64,000 nt of DNA from Sphingomonas rhizophila (GTDB lineage Bacteria > Pseudomonadota > Alphaproteobacteria > Sphingomonadales > Sphingomonadaceae), in the NCBI RefSeq assembly GCF_014396585.1, contig NZ_CP060717.1, forward strand, positions 1,984,001 to 2,048,000, read 5' to 3'. Position numbers and translations under genes: made by a program. This document shows, piece after piece, positions 8,883-19,170 of the stretch. Below the pieces are notes generated by a model. That model searched no databases. It was not told where the DNA came from and saw nothing but the letters and a program-made list of their open reading frames with translations. The first letter of the stretch is position 1. Each line of letters opens with the position of its first letter.

Positions 8883-10208
8883 TCATATCGCGCTGCTGAA
8901 CCGCCTGGCGGCCGGTTGGCGATAGCTGTCGAACAGCGATGCGATGACCCGGGCGTAGGGCCTTCCATAATCGGGAAGCCTCAACTTCCCGGCCTCGATC
9001 GTCGCAAGGCCATTGTCGAGAAACGGCCGCAGGCGCGCCAGCCTGTCCTGGTCGAGCAAACCCTGAACCTCGGCCTTGCCGTTGCAAAGCAATTGCTCGA
9101 TCACGCGGCCACGCCGGCGATCCTCCTCGCTTCGGCGGATGCCGTGAGCAGCGGGCAGCAGGCCCGACGAGACCTTGATCCTGTAGCGTCCGGCATTCTT
9201 TTCGGTCTGGACCAAGAGGTTGGGGAAGTCGCTGATCGAGCTGGCCCCGAGGCCGACCAGCACGTCCGACGGATCATCGGTGAACCCCTGGAAATTACGG
9301 CGCAGCCGGCCTTGGCGGGCGGCGAGCGACAAAGCGTCATGCGGCAGCGCATAATGGTCGAACCCGATCGGGGCGTAGCCAGCGTGGGTAAGAATCTGAT
9401 GGCCAAGCTCCGCCTGACGGAAGCGAAGCTCGGCGTCGGGCAAGGCGCTGCCGTCGATCTGCCTTTGGCGCGGAATCAGGTGCGGAACATGCGCGTAGCC
9501 AAACAGCGCGATCCGTTCCGGCCGCAGCGCAATGGCCGCGCGAAGAGTCTGCTCCAATTCCTCCAGGCCCTGGCGGGGAAGCCCATACATCAGGTCAAAA
9601 TTGAGCGACCTGACGCCCGCCTTGCGCAACTCGCCGACGCACGTCTCAATCAAGCCCAATGGCTGCAGCCGGCCGATCGACCGCTGGACTTTCTCCTCGA
9701 AGGTTTGCACCCCCAGGCTCGCGCGCTCGACCCCGGCCGCCGCGATCGCTTCGACCCAGGGGCCGGTCAGAGACCGCGGATCGAGTTCAATCGACAGTAG
9801 CGCGTCATCGGCAGCGAACGACGAGCGCAGCCTGGCCAGCAGCGAGGCGAACTGGCCGGGCGAGATGGCATTCGGACTGCCCCCGCCGAAGGAAATGCGC
9901 CGCACGCTTCCGCGACCACCTATTCGCTTCGCGACCAGCTCGATTTCCGCGTCCAAGGTCTCGAGGTAGGAAGCGAGGCGTTGCGTCCGGTTGGCCGCAC
10001 CGGTGTTGCAGCCGCAGTACCAGCAAATCTCGTGGCAGTAGGGGAGATGGACGTAGAGCGAGAGCGGCTGGCCGGCGTCGATCGTGTTGAACGCATCCTC
10101 CAGGTCGCTCCTGCCAACGGCGTCGCTAAACTCCGCGGCGGTCGGATAGCTGGTGTAGCGCGGGACCGGAGTCGCCAGCAGTTCGGGAAGATAGGTCCAG
10201 CTCGTCAT
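8883..10208 (-). CDS. hemN: Oxygen-independent coproporphyrinogen III oxidase (radical SAM)
   Basis: 441 residues. Radical-SAM cluster motif C58xxxC62xxC65 (CHEICWYCGC) and the family signatures PRYTSYPTA, SLYVHLPYC, ISFGGGSPN and FGYAHVPH. It would convert coproporphyrinogen III to protoporphyrinogen IX without O2, using two SAM. The ATG overlaps the ccoS stop by four bases (ATGA), so it is the last gene of the cbb3 operon. Both this and hemA therefore sit with the low-oxygen oxidase and supply heme when O2 limits the aerobic enzyme. Full length with no anomalies. Confidence 0.95.
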   Translation of the reverse strand: MTSWTYLPELLATPVPRYTSYPTAAEFSDAVGRSDLEDAFNTIDAGQPLSLYVHLPYCHEICWYCGCNTGAANRTQRLASYLETLDAEIELVAKRIGGRGSVRRISFGGGSPNAISPGQFASLLARLRSSFAADDALLSIELDPRSLTGPWVEAIAAAGVERASLGVQTFEEKVQRSIGRLQPLGLIETCVGELRKAGVRSLNFDLMYGLPRQGLEELEQTLRAAIALRPERIALFGYAHVPHLIPRQRQIDGSALPDAELRFRQAELGHQILTHAGYAPIGFDHYALPHDALSLAARQGRLRRNFQGFTDDPSDVLVGLGASSISDFPNLLVQTEKNAGRYRIKVSSGLLPAAHGIRRSEEDRRRGRVIEQLLCNGKAEVQGLLDQDRLARLRPFLDNGLATIEAGKLRLPDYGRPYARVIASLFDSYRQPAARRFSSAI

Positions 10209-10351
10209 TGATCTTCGTCCTCAATCAGGATGCGCATGCCGGCGCCGTCCATGTCGTCGAATTGCCCGTCGCGCGTTGCCCAAAAAAAGGCGGCGAGGCC
10301 GGCGAGGCCCAGAGACAGGGCGATGGGTATGAGGAGCACCAGGGCGCTCAT
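10205..10351 (-). CDS. ccoS: cbb3 oxidase maturation protein CcoS
   Basis: 48 residues: MSALVLLIPIALSLGLAGLA starts a single TM helix followed by FFWATRDGQFDDMDGAG, the canonical CcoS pattern (WA...GQFDDxxGxxxRIL). It is needed for cofactor insertion in cbb3 oxidase. The ATG overlaps the ccoI stop and its own stop overlaps the hemN start, a tightly coupled translational array. Confidence 0.92.
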   Translation of the reverse strand: MSALVLLIPIALSLGLAGLAAFFWATRDGQFDDMDGAGMRILIEDEDQ

Positions 10352-12474
10352 CGAGCGGCGGTCCGCAGACGAAGCGCGTTGGCGACGACGATGATCGACG
10401 AGCCGGACATGGCGAGCGCGGCAACCAGCGGCGTAACCAGCCCCATGAACGCCAGCGGCACGGCGACGATGTTATAGCCGATCGCGATGACAAAATTCTG
10501 GCGAACGATCCGCATCGTCCGGCGGGCAGCGACAACGGCCCTCGCGACCGGCATCAGGCTGTCGCCCAGGAACACCGCGTCGGCCGCATTCTGACCGACA
10601 TCGCTGGCCGAAGCCGGCGCCATCGAAACATGACCCGCCGCGAGCGCCGGTCCATCGTTCAGGCCATCGCCGACCATCAGCACCTTGCGGCCCTGGTTCT
10701 GCAGCCGGTCGATCAGGTCGAGCTTGTCCTGCGGTATCATGCTGGACTGGGCCCTAAGGCCGAGACCCCTAGTGACGGCCGCGACCGAAGCCGCCCGGTC
10801 GCCGGTGGCGATCGACGATTCGATGCCAAGTGCCCGCAATCGCTCGATGGCACCGGCTGCTTCGGGCCGAAGCTGGTCGTTGAAACACAGGATCACCGGT
10901 GCGTGGCCTTCCATGGTGAAGGCCGTGGCTAGGGAATCGATCTCCAGTCCGGGGATCTTGCCCAGGGAAACGGCGACCCCGCGATAGCTTGCAGAGACGC
11001 CGATGCCCGCCGTCTCCGAGACGCTGTCGAGTGACGCGGGGCACACGCCCTCGGCCTCCAGCGATCGCCGAACGGCCGAGGCCAGCGGATGGCGGCTGAC
11101 CGACGCCAGCGCGAGGACGATCGGCTTTGCCGCGTCGGGGATCGCCTGCGGGTTGAACAGATCCGGGCGGCCGAGGGTCAGAGTCCCGGTCTTGTCGAAC
11201 AGCGCCCGGTCGGCCTCGGCAAGGCGTTCCAGCGCGCTACCGTCCTTGACCAGGACCCCGGCGCGCATCAGCGATCCGGCGGCGACAATCTGCGCCGCCG
11301 GCACCGCCAGCCCAAGGGCACAGGGGCAGGTGATGATCAGGACGGCCGCCGCGATCAGCAATGCCTGGTGGGCACTCGCGCCGACCAGCAACCAAGTGAC
11401 GAAGGACAGTGCGGCCAGCGTATGAACCGCAGGCGCGTAGAGCCGCGCGGCGCGATCGGCGATGCGGACATAGCGCGACCGCCCCTGCCCCGCCTCGCCC
11501 ATCAGGCGGGCGATCTCGGCGAGGCTGCTGTCGCTCGCCGTCGCCGTCACCCGGATGGTCAGCGCGGCATCCAGATTGAGGGTGCCGGCATGAGCACGGT
11601 CGCCGGCAGCAAGCAGCCGCGGCGCGCTCTCGCCCGTCAGCAGTGACAGGTCGACGCCGCTTTTCCCCGTTTCGACGATTCCATCGGCTGCAACGCGTTC
11701 GCCGGCGGCGACGATCATGCGCATGCCCGGTGCAAGGTCTTCTGACCGGACCCATTCACTGCCGCCATCGTCACGGATCACCAGCGCACCGGCGGCCTGC
11801 TGCTTGAGGAGCGACGCCACCCCATCGCGCGCGCGGTCGCGCATCACGCTGTCGAGCGAGCGGCCGACGAGCAGGAAGAACAGCAGCATTACCGCGCCGT
11901 CGAAGTAGGCGTGCGGACCACCGGTAACGGCCTCGAACAGGCTGAGCGCCGTCACCAGCAGGACGCCGATGCTGATCGGGACGTCCATGTTGGTCCGCCC
12001 GCGCCGGACCGCGCTCCAGGCCGAGCGAAAGAAGGGCTGGCCGGAATAGGCGACCGTCGGAATGGCGATGAGTCCCGACAGCAGATGGAACAGGTCGCGG
12101 ATCGCTCCCTCGGCGCCGGACCAGACCGACACCGACAGCAGCATGATGTTCATCGACGCAAAGCCGGCGACGCCGGTGGCACGAAGCAGCCTGCGAGTCT
12201 CCGGATTCTTCTCGCGCGACGCGGCGTCGCTCAACGGCTGCGCCTCGAAGCCAAGGCGGCCGACCGCCTCGACCAGTGCCGGAATGGTCAGTGACGAAGC
12301 ATGGGTCACATTCAACTGCTTCGACGTGATGTTGAGCCGGGCGGAGACAAGGCCGGGCAGACCCCTTAATCCCTGCTCGATCTTCGCGATGCAACCGGCG
12401 CAGTGCGCACCGGGCACGGCCAGCACGGTTCGCAGCAGCGGTTCGCCGCCGTCGATTGCTGCCAGCGCCGTCAC
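10348..12474 (-). CDS. ccoI: Copper-transporting P-type ATPase for cbb3 assembly
   Basis: 708 residues from GTG 12474, which overlaps the ccoH stop (GTGA). Order of elements: heavy-metal-associated motif GAHCAGC near residue 26, TM block, TGES actuator loop, the CPC metal-site in ITCPCALGLAVP, phosphorylation DKTGTLTLG, hinge GDGLNDGPALAAG and a C-terminal TM pair. It belongs to the CopA2/FixI group, exporting Cu+ to the periplasmic side for CuB insertion into CcoN. The same frame is open across the preceding ccoH region, so an uncorrected reading would fuse it artificially to ccoG. Confidence 0.93.
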   Translation of the reverse strand: MTALAAIDGGEPLLRTVLAVPGAHCAGCIAKIEQGLRGLPGLVSARLNITSKQLNVTHASSLTIPALVEAVGRLGFEAQPLSDAASREKNPETRRLLRATGVAGFASMNIMLLSVSVWSGAEGAIRDLFHLLSGLIAIPTVAYSGQPFFRSAWSAVRRGRTNMDVPISIGVLLVTALSLFEAVTGGPHAYFDGAVMLLFFLLVGRSLDSVMRDRARDGVASLLKQQAAGALVIRDDGGSEWVRSEDLAPGMRMIVAAGERVAADGIVETGKSGVDLSLLTGESAPRLLAAGDRAHAGTLNLDAALTIRVTATASDSSLAEIARLMGEAGQGRSRYVRIADRAARLYAPAVHTLAALSFVTWLLVGASAHQALLIAAAVLIITCPCALGLAVPAAQIVAAGSLMRAGVLVKDGSALERLAEADRALFDKTGTLTLGRPDLFNPQAIPDAAKPIVLALASVSRHPLASAVRRSLEAEGVCPASLDSVSETAGIGVSASYRGVAVSLGKIPGLEIDSLATAFTMEGHAPVILCFNDQLRPEAAGAIERLRALGIESSIATGDRAASVAAVTRGLGLRAQSSMIPQDKLDLIDRLQNQGRKVLMVGDGLNDGPALAAGHVSMAPASASDVGQNAADAVFLGDSLMPVARAVVAARRTMRIVRQNFVIAIGYNIVAVPLAFMGLVTPLVAALAMSGSSIIVVANALRLRTAAR

Positions 12475-12908
12475 TGCAAGGTCTCGATCAGCCGGGCTTC
12501 GGATTCGCCGCGCCGGACCAGCAGGTGAATGTTCCATCGACCGGGCGGAAGCGCCTTGATCGAACGAACGCCGCCGCGCGCGGCCGCGAAGGTCAGCGGG
12601 ACATCGACTTCGCGGCCCAGCGGGTGCCGGGCGAAGCCGCTGACCGTCGCTCCGTCGATGGACAGGGAGACAGCGACATGCCGCGCATCGTCGAGAAAAG
12701 GTTCGATCGTCCAGGCCAGCTTCCGCTGCCGCTCGGCGGCGGCCAGCCAGTCGTTGTATTTCTGGCTGGCGACGTAGCTGTTGTCGACCACCACTCCGCC
12801 GAACGTGCGCGTCGCGAAGGTCGCCATTGTCAGGTTGACCGCGATCACCACGCCGAAGAACGCGACCAGGATCGCGGTCATGTGACGGCCTGAAAAACGG
12901 CTGGTCAT
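12471..12908 (-). CDS. ccoH: FixH/CcoH family cbb3 assembly protein
   Basis: 145 residues. One N-terminal TM helix (TAILVAFFGVVIAVNLTMA) and a periplasmic domain with NSYVASQKYNDWLAAAERQ, typical of FixH. ATG 12908 is two bases after the ccoG stop; an in-frame TTG at 12914 is less likely. Its stop overlaps the GTG of ccoI. It is required for stable assembly of the cbb3 complex. Confidence 0.9.
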   Translation of the reverse strand: MTSRFSGRHMTAILVAFFGVVIAVNLTMATFATRTFGGVVVDNSYVASQKYNDWLAAAERQRKLAWTIEPFLDDARHVAVSLSIDGATVSGFARHPLGREVDVPLTFAAARGGVRSIKALPPGRWNIHLLVRRGESEARLIETLQ

Positions 12909-12910
12909 GC

Positions 12911-14355
12911 TCAATCCCCCGGCCGTTCGAACACGGCTTCAACGCGGTCGCTTTCCGCGCCGTCCGCGGCGCGGACGACGAAGCTGAACCCCTGCCGCCC
13001 TTGTCCCCACCGGGGGCGGCAACGAAAATAGGTAGTTTTGCGAGGGCGTCGGCGGGGACGGTGGTCTGCACCAGCCGGGTCGCCGCCTCGCGACTTCCGC
13101 CCTCGCCCCACATCACGGCGCCCGGCAACCCTTCAAGCCGGACCACCATCGCCCGCGGCCGAGACTGCATGTTCCTGAGCTTGAGGGTGAAGCCGTTGCG
13201 GACCGCGCCGTCGGCGAGCTGGACAAAGGCCGGGTTGCGCTGGTGCTGTGCGCTGATGTCTAGCCGCGCCCGGTCACCCAGCGCGAAGAGCATGCCGAGG
13301 CCGACCGACGACCAGATCAGCGCATAAGCAAGGGTGCGCGGTCGGAGCAGCGTCTTGAGCAACGGTTTCGGCGTTTCGCCGGCAGCTTCGGCCCTGCAAT
13401 CGTCCAGCGTCGCATAATCGATGAGGCCGCGGGGCTTGCCAATCCTGGTCATGACCCGATCGCAGGCATCGATGCACAGCGCGCAGGTGATGCAGCCGAC
13501 CTGCGGGCCTTCCCGGATGTCGATGCCGGTCGGACAGACGGCGACGCACTGGTTGCAGTCGATGCAGTCGCCGAGACCGAGGTCGGCCAGAGTCGCCTCG
13601 CGCCGTCCGCGCCCGCGCGGTTCGCCGCGCCAGTCCTTGTAGGTGACGATCAGCGACTTTTCGTCGGTCATCGCCGTCTGGATGCGCGGCCAGGGGCACA
13701 TGTAGATGCACACCTGTTCGCGCATGAACCCGCCGAAGGTGAAGGTGGTGGCGGTAAGGATGGCGACGGTGGAATAGGCGATGGTGCTGGCTTCCCCCGT
13801 CACGAATTTCTGCGCCAGGGTCGGGGCGTCAGCGAAATAGAAGATCCATGCCCCGCCAGTGGCCAGGGAGAGGACCAGGTAAACTGCATATTTGAAGGTC
13901 CGGCGCGCGAGCTTCGACGCGTTCCACGGCGATTTGGCCAGCCGCATCTGGGCGTTGCGATCGCCGTCCACGAACCGGTCGATATGCTGGAACAGGTCGG
14001 TCCAGACCGTCTGCGGACAGGCATAACCGCACCAGGCGCGGCCGACGACCGATGTCAGCAGGAACAGGCCGACGCCGGCCATGATCAGCAGGCCCGCGAC
14101 ATAATAGAATTCGTGCGGCCAGATTTCGAGCGGACCGAAGTAGAAGCGGCGGTTGGCGACGTCCAGCAGCACCGCCTGGTCGGGCGCATATGCCCCGCGG
14201 TCCCAGCGCAGCCAGGGCGTGACGTAGTAGATGGTCAGCGTCACCGCCATGATCAGCCATTTCAGCCGACGAAAGCGCCCGTCGATCTTTTGCGGATAGA
14301 CGGGCTCGCGCTTCGCGTAGAGGCTCTTGGCCGGTGGGGTCGATTGGTCGGTCAT
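12911..14355 (-). CDS. ccoG: Polyferredoxin-like cbb3 assembly protein CcoG (frame break near 3' end)
   Basis: Multi-TM protein beginning MTDQSTPPAKSLYAKREPVY, with the NapH-like CGYACPQTVW motif and a double 4Fe-4S region (DCIDCNQCVAVCP, then GCITCALCIDACDR). It is involved in copper reduction for cbb3 biogenesis. Reading the DNA literally, the frame runs past the normal end into the ccoH region. Adding one base in the run 13012-13016 restores VAAPRWGQGRQGFSFVVRAADG ... DRVEAVFERPGD and a stop at 12911-12913, the expected CcoG C-terminus. Corrected length is 481 residues. Lies 37 bases after ccoP. Confidence 0.9.
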
Positions 14356-14392
14356 GTGCTTGTGCCGGTTGGGGCCGGCACACCCGCCAGCC

Positions 14393-15297
14393 CTATTTCG
14401 TCGCCGGTCTCTGCATCGTTTTGCGCTCGCCGCCACCTAGGGAATGCACGTAGGCCGCGAGCATCTTGGTGGTCACCGGATCGAGCTTTCCGCCCCAGGC
14501 CGGCATGACGCCGAAGCGGGCGTCGTGGATCGACTTGCGGATCGCGTCCTCGTCACCGCCATAGAGCCAGATGGCGTCGGTCAGGTTGGGCGCGCCGAAT
14601 TCGCGCTTGCCCCGCGCGTCGTCGCCGTGACAGGCGGCGCAGTTGGTGGCGAACAGGGCGGCGCCACGTTGGGCAGAAGCGGTGGCGCGTTGCTGACCGC
14701 TGACTGTGCGGACATAGGCGGTGAGGTCGTCGATCTCGACCGGCTGGAGGAGGCCATCGCGGCCGAAGGCGGGCATCTGCGACATGCGGGTCTGGTCGTG
14801 CCCGGGATTTCGGATGCCATGTTCGACCGTGTAGTGAATCGCCTCCAGGTCGCCCCCCCACAACCAATCGTCATCGTTGAGGTTGGGATACCCTCGGGAG
14901 CCCGCGGCCCCGACCCATGGCACTGGACGCAATTGACCCGGAAGGCAGCACGGCCGCCTTCAACCGCGGCCTGCATGAGTTGGGGATTGTTCGGTAGCGC
15001 CTCGATCGACGTTTCCGCGACCGCCCGCATGATCGGCGCCCTGCGCGCACGCTCCGCGGCCAGTTCTTCCTCCAGCTGGCCGCGGCTCGACCAGCCGAGC
15101 ACACCGGTGGTCGCCTCGCGGATCATCGGCCACGCAGGATAGGCGACGACATAGGCGACGCCCCAGATAATCGTCGCGTAGAGCGACCACAGCCACCAGC
15201 GCGGCAGCGGCGTGTTGAGTTCTTCGATGCCGTCCCACTCGTGACCGACGGTTTCGGTCCCCGTCGGCTGATCGATGCGCTTCTTGTCGTCAGCCAT
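14393..15297 (-). CDS. ccoP: cbb3 oxidase diheme cytochrome c subunit CcoP (frame break)
   Basis: The N-terminal part has the CcoP start (HEWDGIEELNTPLPRWWLW) and a TM helix. The first heme site is CVQCH (Cys123, Cys126). Then the frame breaks in the run 14908-14911. One added G gives CVQCHGSGAAGSRGYPNLND, continuing through WLWGGDLEAIHYTVEHGIR and the second heme site CAACH (near residue 220) to TAG at 14393. Both halves are clear CcoP, so the break is almost certainly a base-call error. Corrected length is 301 residues. It passes electrons from the bc1 complex to CcoO/CcoN. The start overlaps the ccoQ end by eight bases. Confidence 0.92.
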
Positions 15298-15448
15298 GGT
15301 CGGCGTCCTTGAAGATCATGTTGGCGGCGTCGCGGTTGCGATTCCTGTTGCGGGGGAGGAAAGCCCAGCCGACGAGGACGAGATAGACGAAGCCCATGAA
15401 GACGAGGCCCCAGCTGTCGGCGAAGTGGCGGAAGGCGTCGTAGCTCAC
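15290..15448 (-). CDS. ccoQ: cbb3 oxidase small subunit CcoQ
   Basis: 52 residues from GTG 15448, which overlaps the ccoO stop (GTGA). Sequence [20 protein letters not shown] begins a single TM helix followed by [19 protein letters not shown]; this matches CcoQ. It stabilises the oxidase, particularly when oxygen is present. Confidence 0.9.
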   Translation of the reverse strand: MSYDAFRHFADSWGLVFMGFVYLVLVGWAFLPRNRNRNRDAANMIFKDADHG

Positions 15449-16179
15449 CGGACCTGCTCCTGCGGAGCGCCAGCCTTGAAGTCGACGTGCGTGCCGAGCA
15501 TCTGGAGGTACGCGACCAGCGCATCCATTTCCGTGGTCTTGCCCGGATTACCGTCATAGTCGCGTGCCTGCGCCTTCGGGTAACGCTTCTGCAGGTCGGT
15601 GGCATCGGCATTGGCATCGGCCTGGATGCGCAAGTCCGCGTCTGCCTTCTCGATCGATTCCTCGGTATAAGGAACGCCGGTCCGCTTCAGCGCCCGCAAG
15701 TTCGCGCTCATGTTTCCGGTCACGAGTTCCCGGTCCGCGAGGAATGCATATCCTGGCATGATCGATTCCGGCACCGTTGAGCGCGGATCCTTCAGGTGCT
15801 GCACATGCCACTCGTCCGAGTAGCGGCCGCCGACGCGGGCGAGGTCGGGGCCGGTGCGCTTCGATCCCCATTGGAACGGATGATCGTACATGCTTTCCGC
15901 CGCGAGGCTGTAGTGGCCATATCGCTCGGTCTCGTCCCGGAACGGACGGACCATCTGGCTGTGACAGCTGTAGCAGCCCTCGCGAACATAGATGTCGCGC
16001 CCGGCGAGCTCGAGCGGGGTGTAGGGCCGAACGCCCTCGACCTTCTCGACCGTGGATTCGATATAGAACAGGGGCGCAATCTCGACGATGCCGCCGACGG
16101 TCACCACCAGCAGCGACAGCACCGCGAGTAGCGTGACATTGCGCTCGATGGTGCCGTGACTGAATTTCCTGAAAGCCAT
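15445..16179 (-). CDS. ccoO: cbb3 oxidase monoheme cytochrome c subunit CcoO
   Basis: 244 residues. N-terminal TM helix ([20 protein letters not shown]), then the heme site C69YSC72H and [18 protein letters not shown], a strongly conserved CcoO block, and the axial Met region SIMPGYAFL. It is the membrane-bound cytochrome c component between CcoP and CcoN. Nine bases separate it from ccoN; its stop overlaps the ccoQ start. Confidence 0.96.
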   Translation of the reverse strand: MAFRKFSHGTIERNVTLLAVLSLLVVTVGGIVEIAPLFYIESTVEKVEGVRPYTPLELAGRDIYVREGCYSCHSQMVRPFRDETERYGHYSLAAESMYDHPFQWGSKRTGPDLARVGGRYSDEWHVQHLKDPRSTVPESIMPGYAFLADRELVTGNMSANLRALKRTGVPYTEESIEKADADLRIQADANADATDLQKRYPKAQARDYDGNPGKTTEMDALVAYLQMLGTHVDFKAGAPQEQVR

Positions 16180-16188
16180 GGGTCAATC

Positions 16189-17892
16189 CTATTCGGCGGC
16201 AACGATGGTGGCGGGTGACGGCGCGCCGAGCGGGCCGTTGGTCCGGCCAAGGGCCAAAGCCGGAAGCGGCCGGTCCTTGGCGGGGTCGAAGGCGGCATCG
16301 GTCAGCGGCTTTTCGTCGCGCAACCGTCCACGAACCGTCTGGACGATGTTCCACACCATGATCAGGAAGCCGGTGAGGTAGAACAGGCCGCCCGCTGCGC
16401 GGATCAGGTAGAGCGGGATCATCGCCTGGACGACCTCGGCGAACGAATAGACGAGGTAGCCGTCGGCCCCATATTCACGCCACATCAGCCCCTGCATGAT
16501 GCCGGCGACCCACATCGACGCAGCGTAAAGGACGATGCCAAGCGTCGCGAGCCAGAAGTGCCAGTTGATCATCCGCAGCGAGTAGAGCCGGGTCCGGCCC
16601 CACAGGCGCGGCGCCAGGTAGTAGACGCAGGCGAAGGTGATCATGCCGTTCCAGCCGAGCGCGCCGGCATGGACATGGCCAACCGTCCAGTCGGTGTAGT
16701 GCGACAGCGAGTTGACCGCCTTGATCGACAGCATCGGCCCTTCGAAGGTGGCCATCCCATAGAAGGCGAGCGCCATCACCATCATCCGGATGATCGGGTC
16801 GGTGCGAACCTTGTCCCACGCGCCATTCAGGGTCATCAGCCCGTTGATCATCCCGCCCCAGCTCGGCATCCAGAGAATGACCGAGAAGACCATCCCCAGC
16901 GTCTGCGCCCAGTCCGGCAGCGCCGTGTAATGGAGGTGGTGCGGGCCTGCCCAGATGTAGAGGAAGATCAGCGACCAGAAGTGAATGATCGACAGGCGGT
17001 AGCTGTAGATCGGCCGCTCGGCCTGCTTGGGGACGAAGTAATACATCATCGCCAGGAAGCCGGCGGTGAGGAAGAAACCGACCGCGTTGTGGCCGTACCA
17101 CCACTGCGTCAACGCATCCTGGACGCCGGCGAACAGCGAATAGCTTTTCGAACCGACCAGGCTGACCGGGATGCTGAGATTGTTCACCACATGCAGCATC
17201 GCGATGGTGATGATGAAGCTCAGGTAGAACCAGTTGGCGACATAGATATGCGGTTCGCGCCGTTTCACGATCGTGCCGACGAACACGGCCAGGTAGGCCA
17301 CCCAGACGATGGTCAGCCAGATGTCGACGTACCATTCGGGCTCGGCATATTCGCGGCTTTCGGTGATGCCGAGCAGGTAGCCGGTCGCGGCCAGCACGAT
17401 GAACAGCTGGTAGCCCCAGAACACGAAACGGGCGAGGTTCGGGAACGCGAGCCGAGCGCGGCAGGTGCGCTGCACGACGTAGAAGCTGGTGGCGATCAGG
17501 GCGTTGCCGCCGAACGCGAAGATGACCGCTGACGTATGGAGCGGACGGAGCCGCCCGAAACTGGTGTATTCAAGCCCGAGGTTGAGGACGGGGAAGGCCA
17601 GCTGGAGGGCGATGTACAGGCCCGCGGCGAGACCGGCGACGCCCCAGAAGATCGTGGCGATCACGCCCCAGCGGATCGGCTCGTCATCGTAACGCGACTG
17701 GTCGGGGCCGGTCACGGCCTGAACCGGATTATAGTCGGCGTTCCTCAGCGTCAGCATCATGACGAGGAAGGCGGCCGCGGCGACGATGGCCATGTGCACG
17801 GAGAAGCCGAAGTCCGCTGAAACGGCGACCGCAAAGACGGCCAGCACGGCCAACGCCAGCCACCCGCCGGTCCTCACTAGCAGATCATCCAT
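16189..17892 (-). CDS. ccoN: cbb3-type cytochrome c oxidase catalytic subunit CcoN
   Basis: 567 residues, twelve or more TM helices. Heme and CuB ligands lie in [49 protein letters not shown] and [17 protein letters not shown] high-affinity terminal oxidase for microaerobic respiration. First gene of the operon ccoNOQPGHIS-hemN. The promoter lies in the 127 bases shared divergently with fixL, which hold the palindrome CTTACGTAAG; a clear FNR/FixK box is not visible there (only a degenerate TTGAAGTGGATC at about 17916-17927). Confidence 0.97.
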   Translation of the reverse strand: MDDLLVRTGGWLALAVLAVFAVAVSADFGFSVHMAIVAAAAFLVMMLTLRNADYNPVQAVTGPDQSRYDDEPIRWGVIATIFWGVAGLAAGLYIALQLAFPVLNLGLEYTSFGRLRPLHTSAVIFAFGGNALIATSFYVVQRTCRARLAFPNLARFVFWGYQLFIVLAATGYLLGITESREYAEPEWYVDIWLTIVWVAYLAVFVGTIVKRREPHIYVANWFYLSFIITIAMLHVVNNLSIPVSLVGSKSYSLFAGVQDALTQWWYGHNAVGFFLTAGFLAMMYYFVPKQAERPIYSYRLSIIHFWSLIFLYIWAGPHHLHYTALPDWAQTLGMVFSVILWMPSWGGMINGLMTLNGAWDKVRTDPIIRMMVMALAFYGMATFEGPMLSIKAVNSLSHYTDWTVGHVHAGALGWNGMITFACVYYLAPRLWGRTRLYSLRMINWHFWLATLGIVLYAASMWVAGIMQGLMWREYGADGYLVYSFAEVVQAMIPLYLIRAAGGLFYLTGFLIMVWNIVQTVRGRLRDEKPLTDAAFDPAKDRPLPALALGRTNGPLGAPSPATIVAAE

Positions 17893-17954
17893 CGTATGAG
17901 CCGTCCCGCTTCTTTGAAGTGGATCCGGCTTTGCCGCGCACCGCGGCGCGACGC

Positions 17955-17974
17955 GTTACGCAAACTTACGTAAG
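17955..17974. promoter_or_regulatory. Palindrome CTTACGTAAG with a second TTACG one helical turn away (candidate FixJ site)
   Basis: In the ccoN/fixL divergent intergenic region. 17965-17974 is a perfect 10-base palindrome CTTACGTAAG, and TTACG recurs 11 bases upstream (17956-17960). FixJ sites described in rhizobia contain a TACGTAG-like core, so this is a reasonable FixJ-binding candidate given the adjacent fixLJ genes. The assignment to FixJ is inference. Confidence 0.45.
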
Positions 17975-18019
17975 CCGCCCGCCCCTTTGAATTTGCCCGA
18001 TCCCGGGTAAAGGTAGGCC

Positions 18020-19170
18020 ATGGTCAATCCGCATCAGCAGACCGGGGAATCTACGCGCGCGAGGCGCACTTGCGCTCCATCCTGGAAACCGCGCCGGACG
18101 CGATCATCGTGATCGATGTGAAGGGTTACATGCTTTCGTTCAGCGCGTCCGCGGAACGGATGTTCGGCTATTCCGAGGCGGAGGTTGTGGGCGAGAACGT
18201 CAGCATGCTGATGCCGTCACCCGATCGCGAGCGTCACGACGGCTACCTCGAACGCTACATGCGGACCGGCGAACGGCGAATCATTGGCATCGGCCGCGTC
18301 CTGACGGCCAGGCATCGCGACGGCACTACGTTCCCGATCGAGCTGTCGGTCGGCGAGGCCCGGATCGGCGACGACCGCGTCTTCACCGGATTCATCCGCG
18401 ACCTGACCGAACGGCAGCAGGCCGAGCTGAGGATTCATGACCTCCAGTCGGTGCTGGCTCATGTCCAGCGCGTGTCCGAAATGGGAACGCTGGCGACCAG
18501 CCTGGCGCACGAGTTGAACCAGCCGCTGACGGCCATTGCCAACTATGTCGAAACCGCCCGGGACCTGCTGCAGGAACGTCCCGACGAGGAAACATTGGAG
18601 ATCGTCCGCGAGGCGTTGTCGGAATGCGCTTCGCAATCCGTTCGCGCCGGACAGATCGTCCGGCGCCTTCGCGACTTCATCTCGCGCGGCGAAACGGAGC
18701 AGCGCATCGAAAGCCTGCAGCGCCTGGTCACCGAAGCGAGCGCATTGGCGCTGGTCGGTGCCGGCGACCAGGATCTGGAGGTCGACGTCCAACTCGATCC
18801 GACCGCGGACAAGGTCCTCGTCGACCGGATCCAGATCCAGCAGGTGGTCTTGAACCTAATCCGCAATGCCATCGAGGCAATGGAGGAATCGGCCGTCAAG
18901 CGGCTGATGATCTATTCCGAAAGAGAGGCGGGCGGCTTTATCCGGCTGACGGTTGCCGATAGCGGGCCGGGTCTGTCCGAAGAGGTGGCGGAGCGGCTGT
19001 TCGAGCCGTTCAGGAGTACGAAAGCCACCGGGATGGGACTTGGCCTGTCCATTTCGGCCACCATCGTTTCGGCGCACGGCGGCCGCATCTGGGCCGATTC
19101 CTCGAAACTCGGCGGAACGGCATTTCATTTCACCATCGTCGACGCGGACAGTGAGGAGGCCCAAGCGTGA
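18020..19170 (+). CDS. fixL: Oxygen-sensing PAS-heme histidine kinase FixL (frame break at N-terminus)
   Basis: A PAS domain ([20 protein letters not shown]) carries the FixL heme-binding pattern [12 protein letters not shown], with His73 as the likely heme ligand and [15 protein letters not shown] following. The kinase part has the H-box [13 protein letters not shown] (His164), the N-box [16 protein letters not shown] and the ATP-lid motifs [10 protein letters not shown] and [17 protein letters not shown] 18020 with AAAGG upstream is the natural start, but the frame breaks in GGGG 18044-18047. One added G gives [20 protein letters not shown]. Without it only an internal TTG (18070) would start the frame. 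Corrected length is 383 residues with no TM segment, so it is probably a soluble sensor. Overlaps fixJ by four bases. Confidence 0.9.

Noticed and set aside
10348..14436. A single 1362-codon protein covering ccoG, ccoH and ccoI
   Set aside because: An artefact of the one-base loss in ccoG. The middle is out-of-frame ccoH, and clear separate starts and stops exist for each gene.
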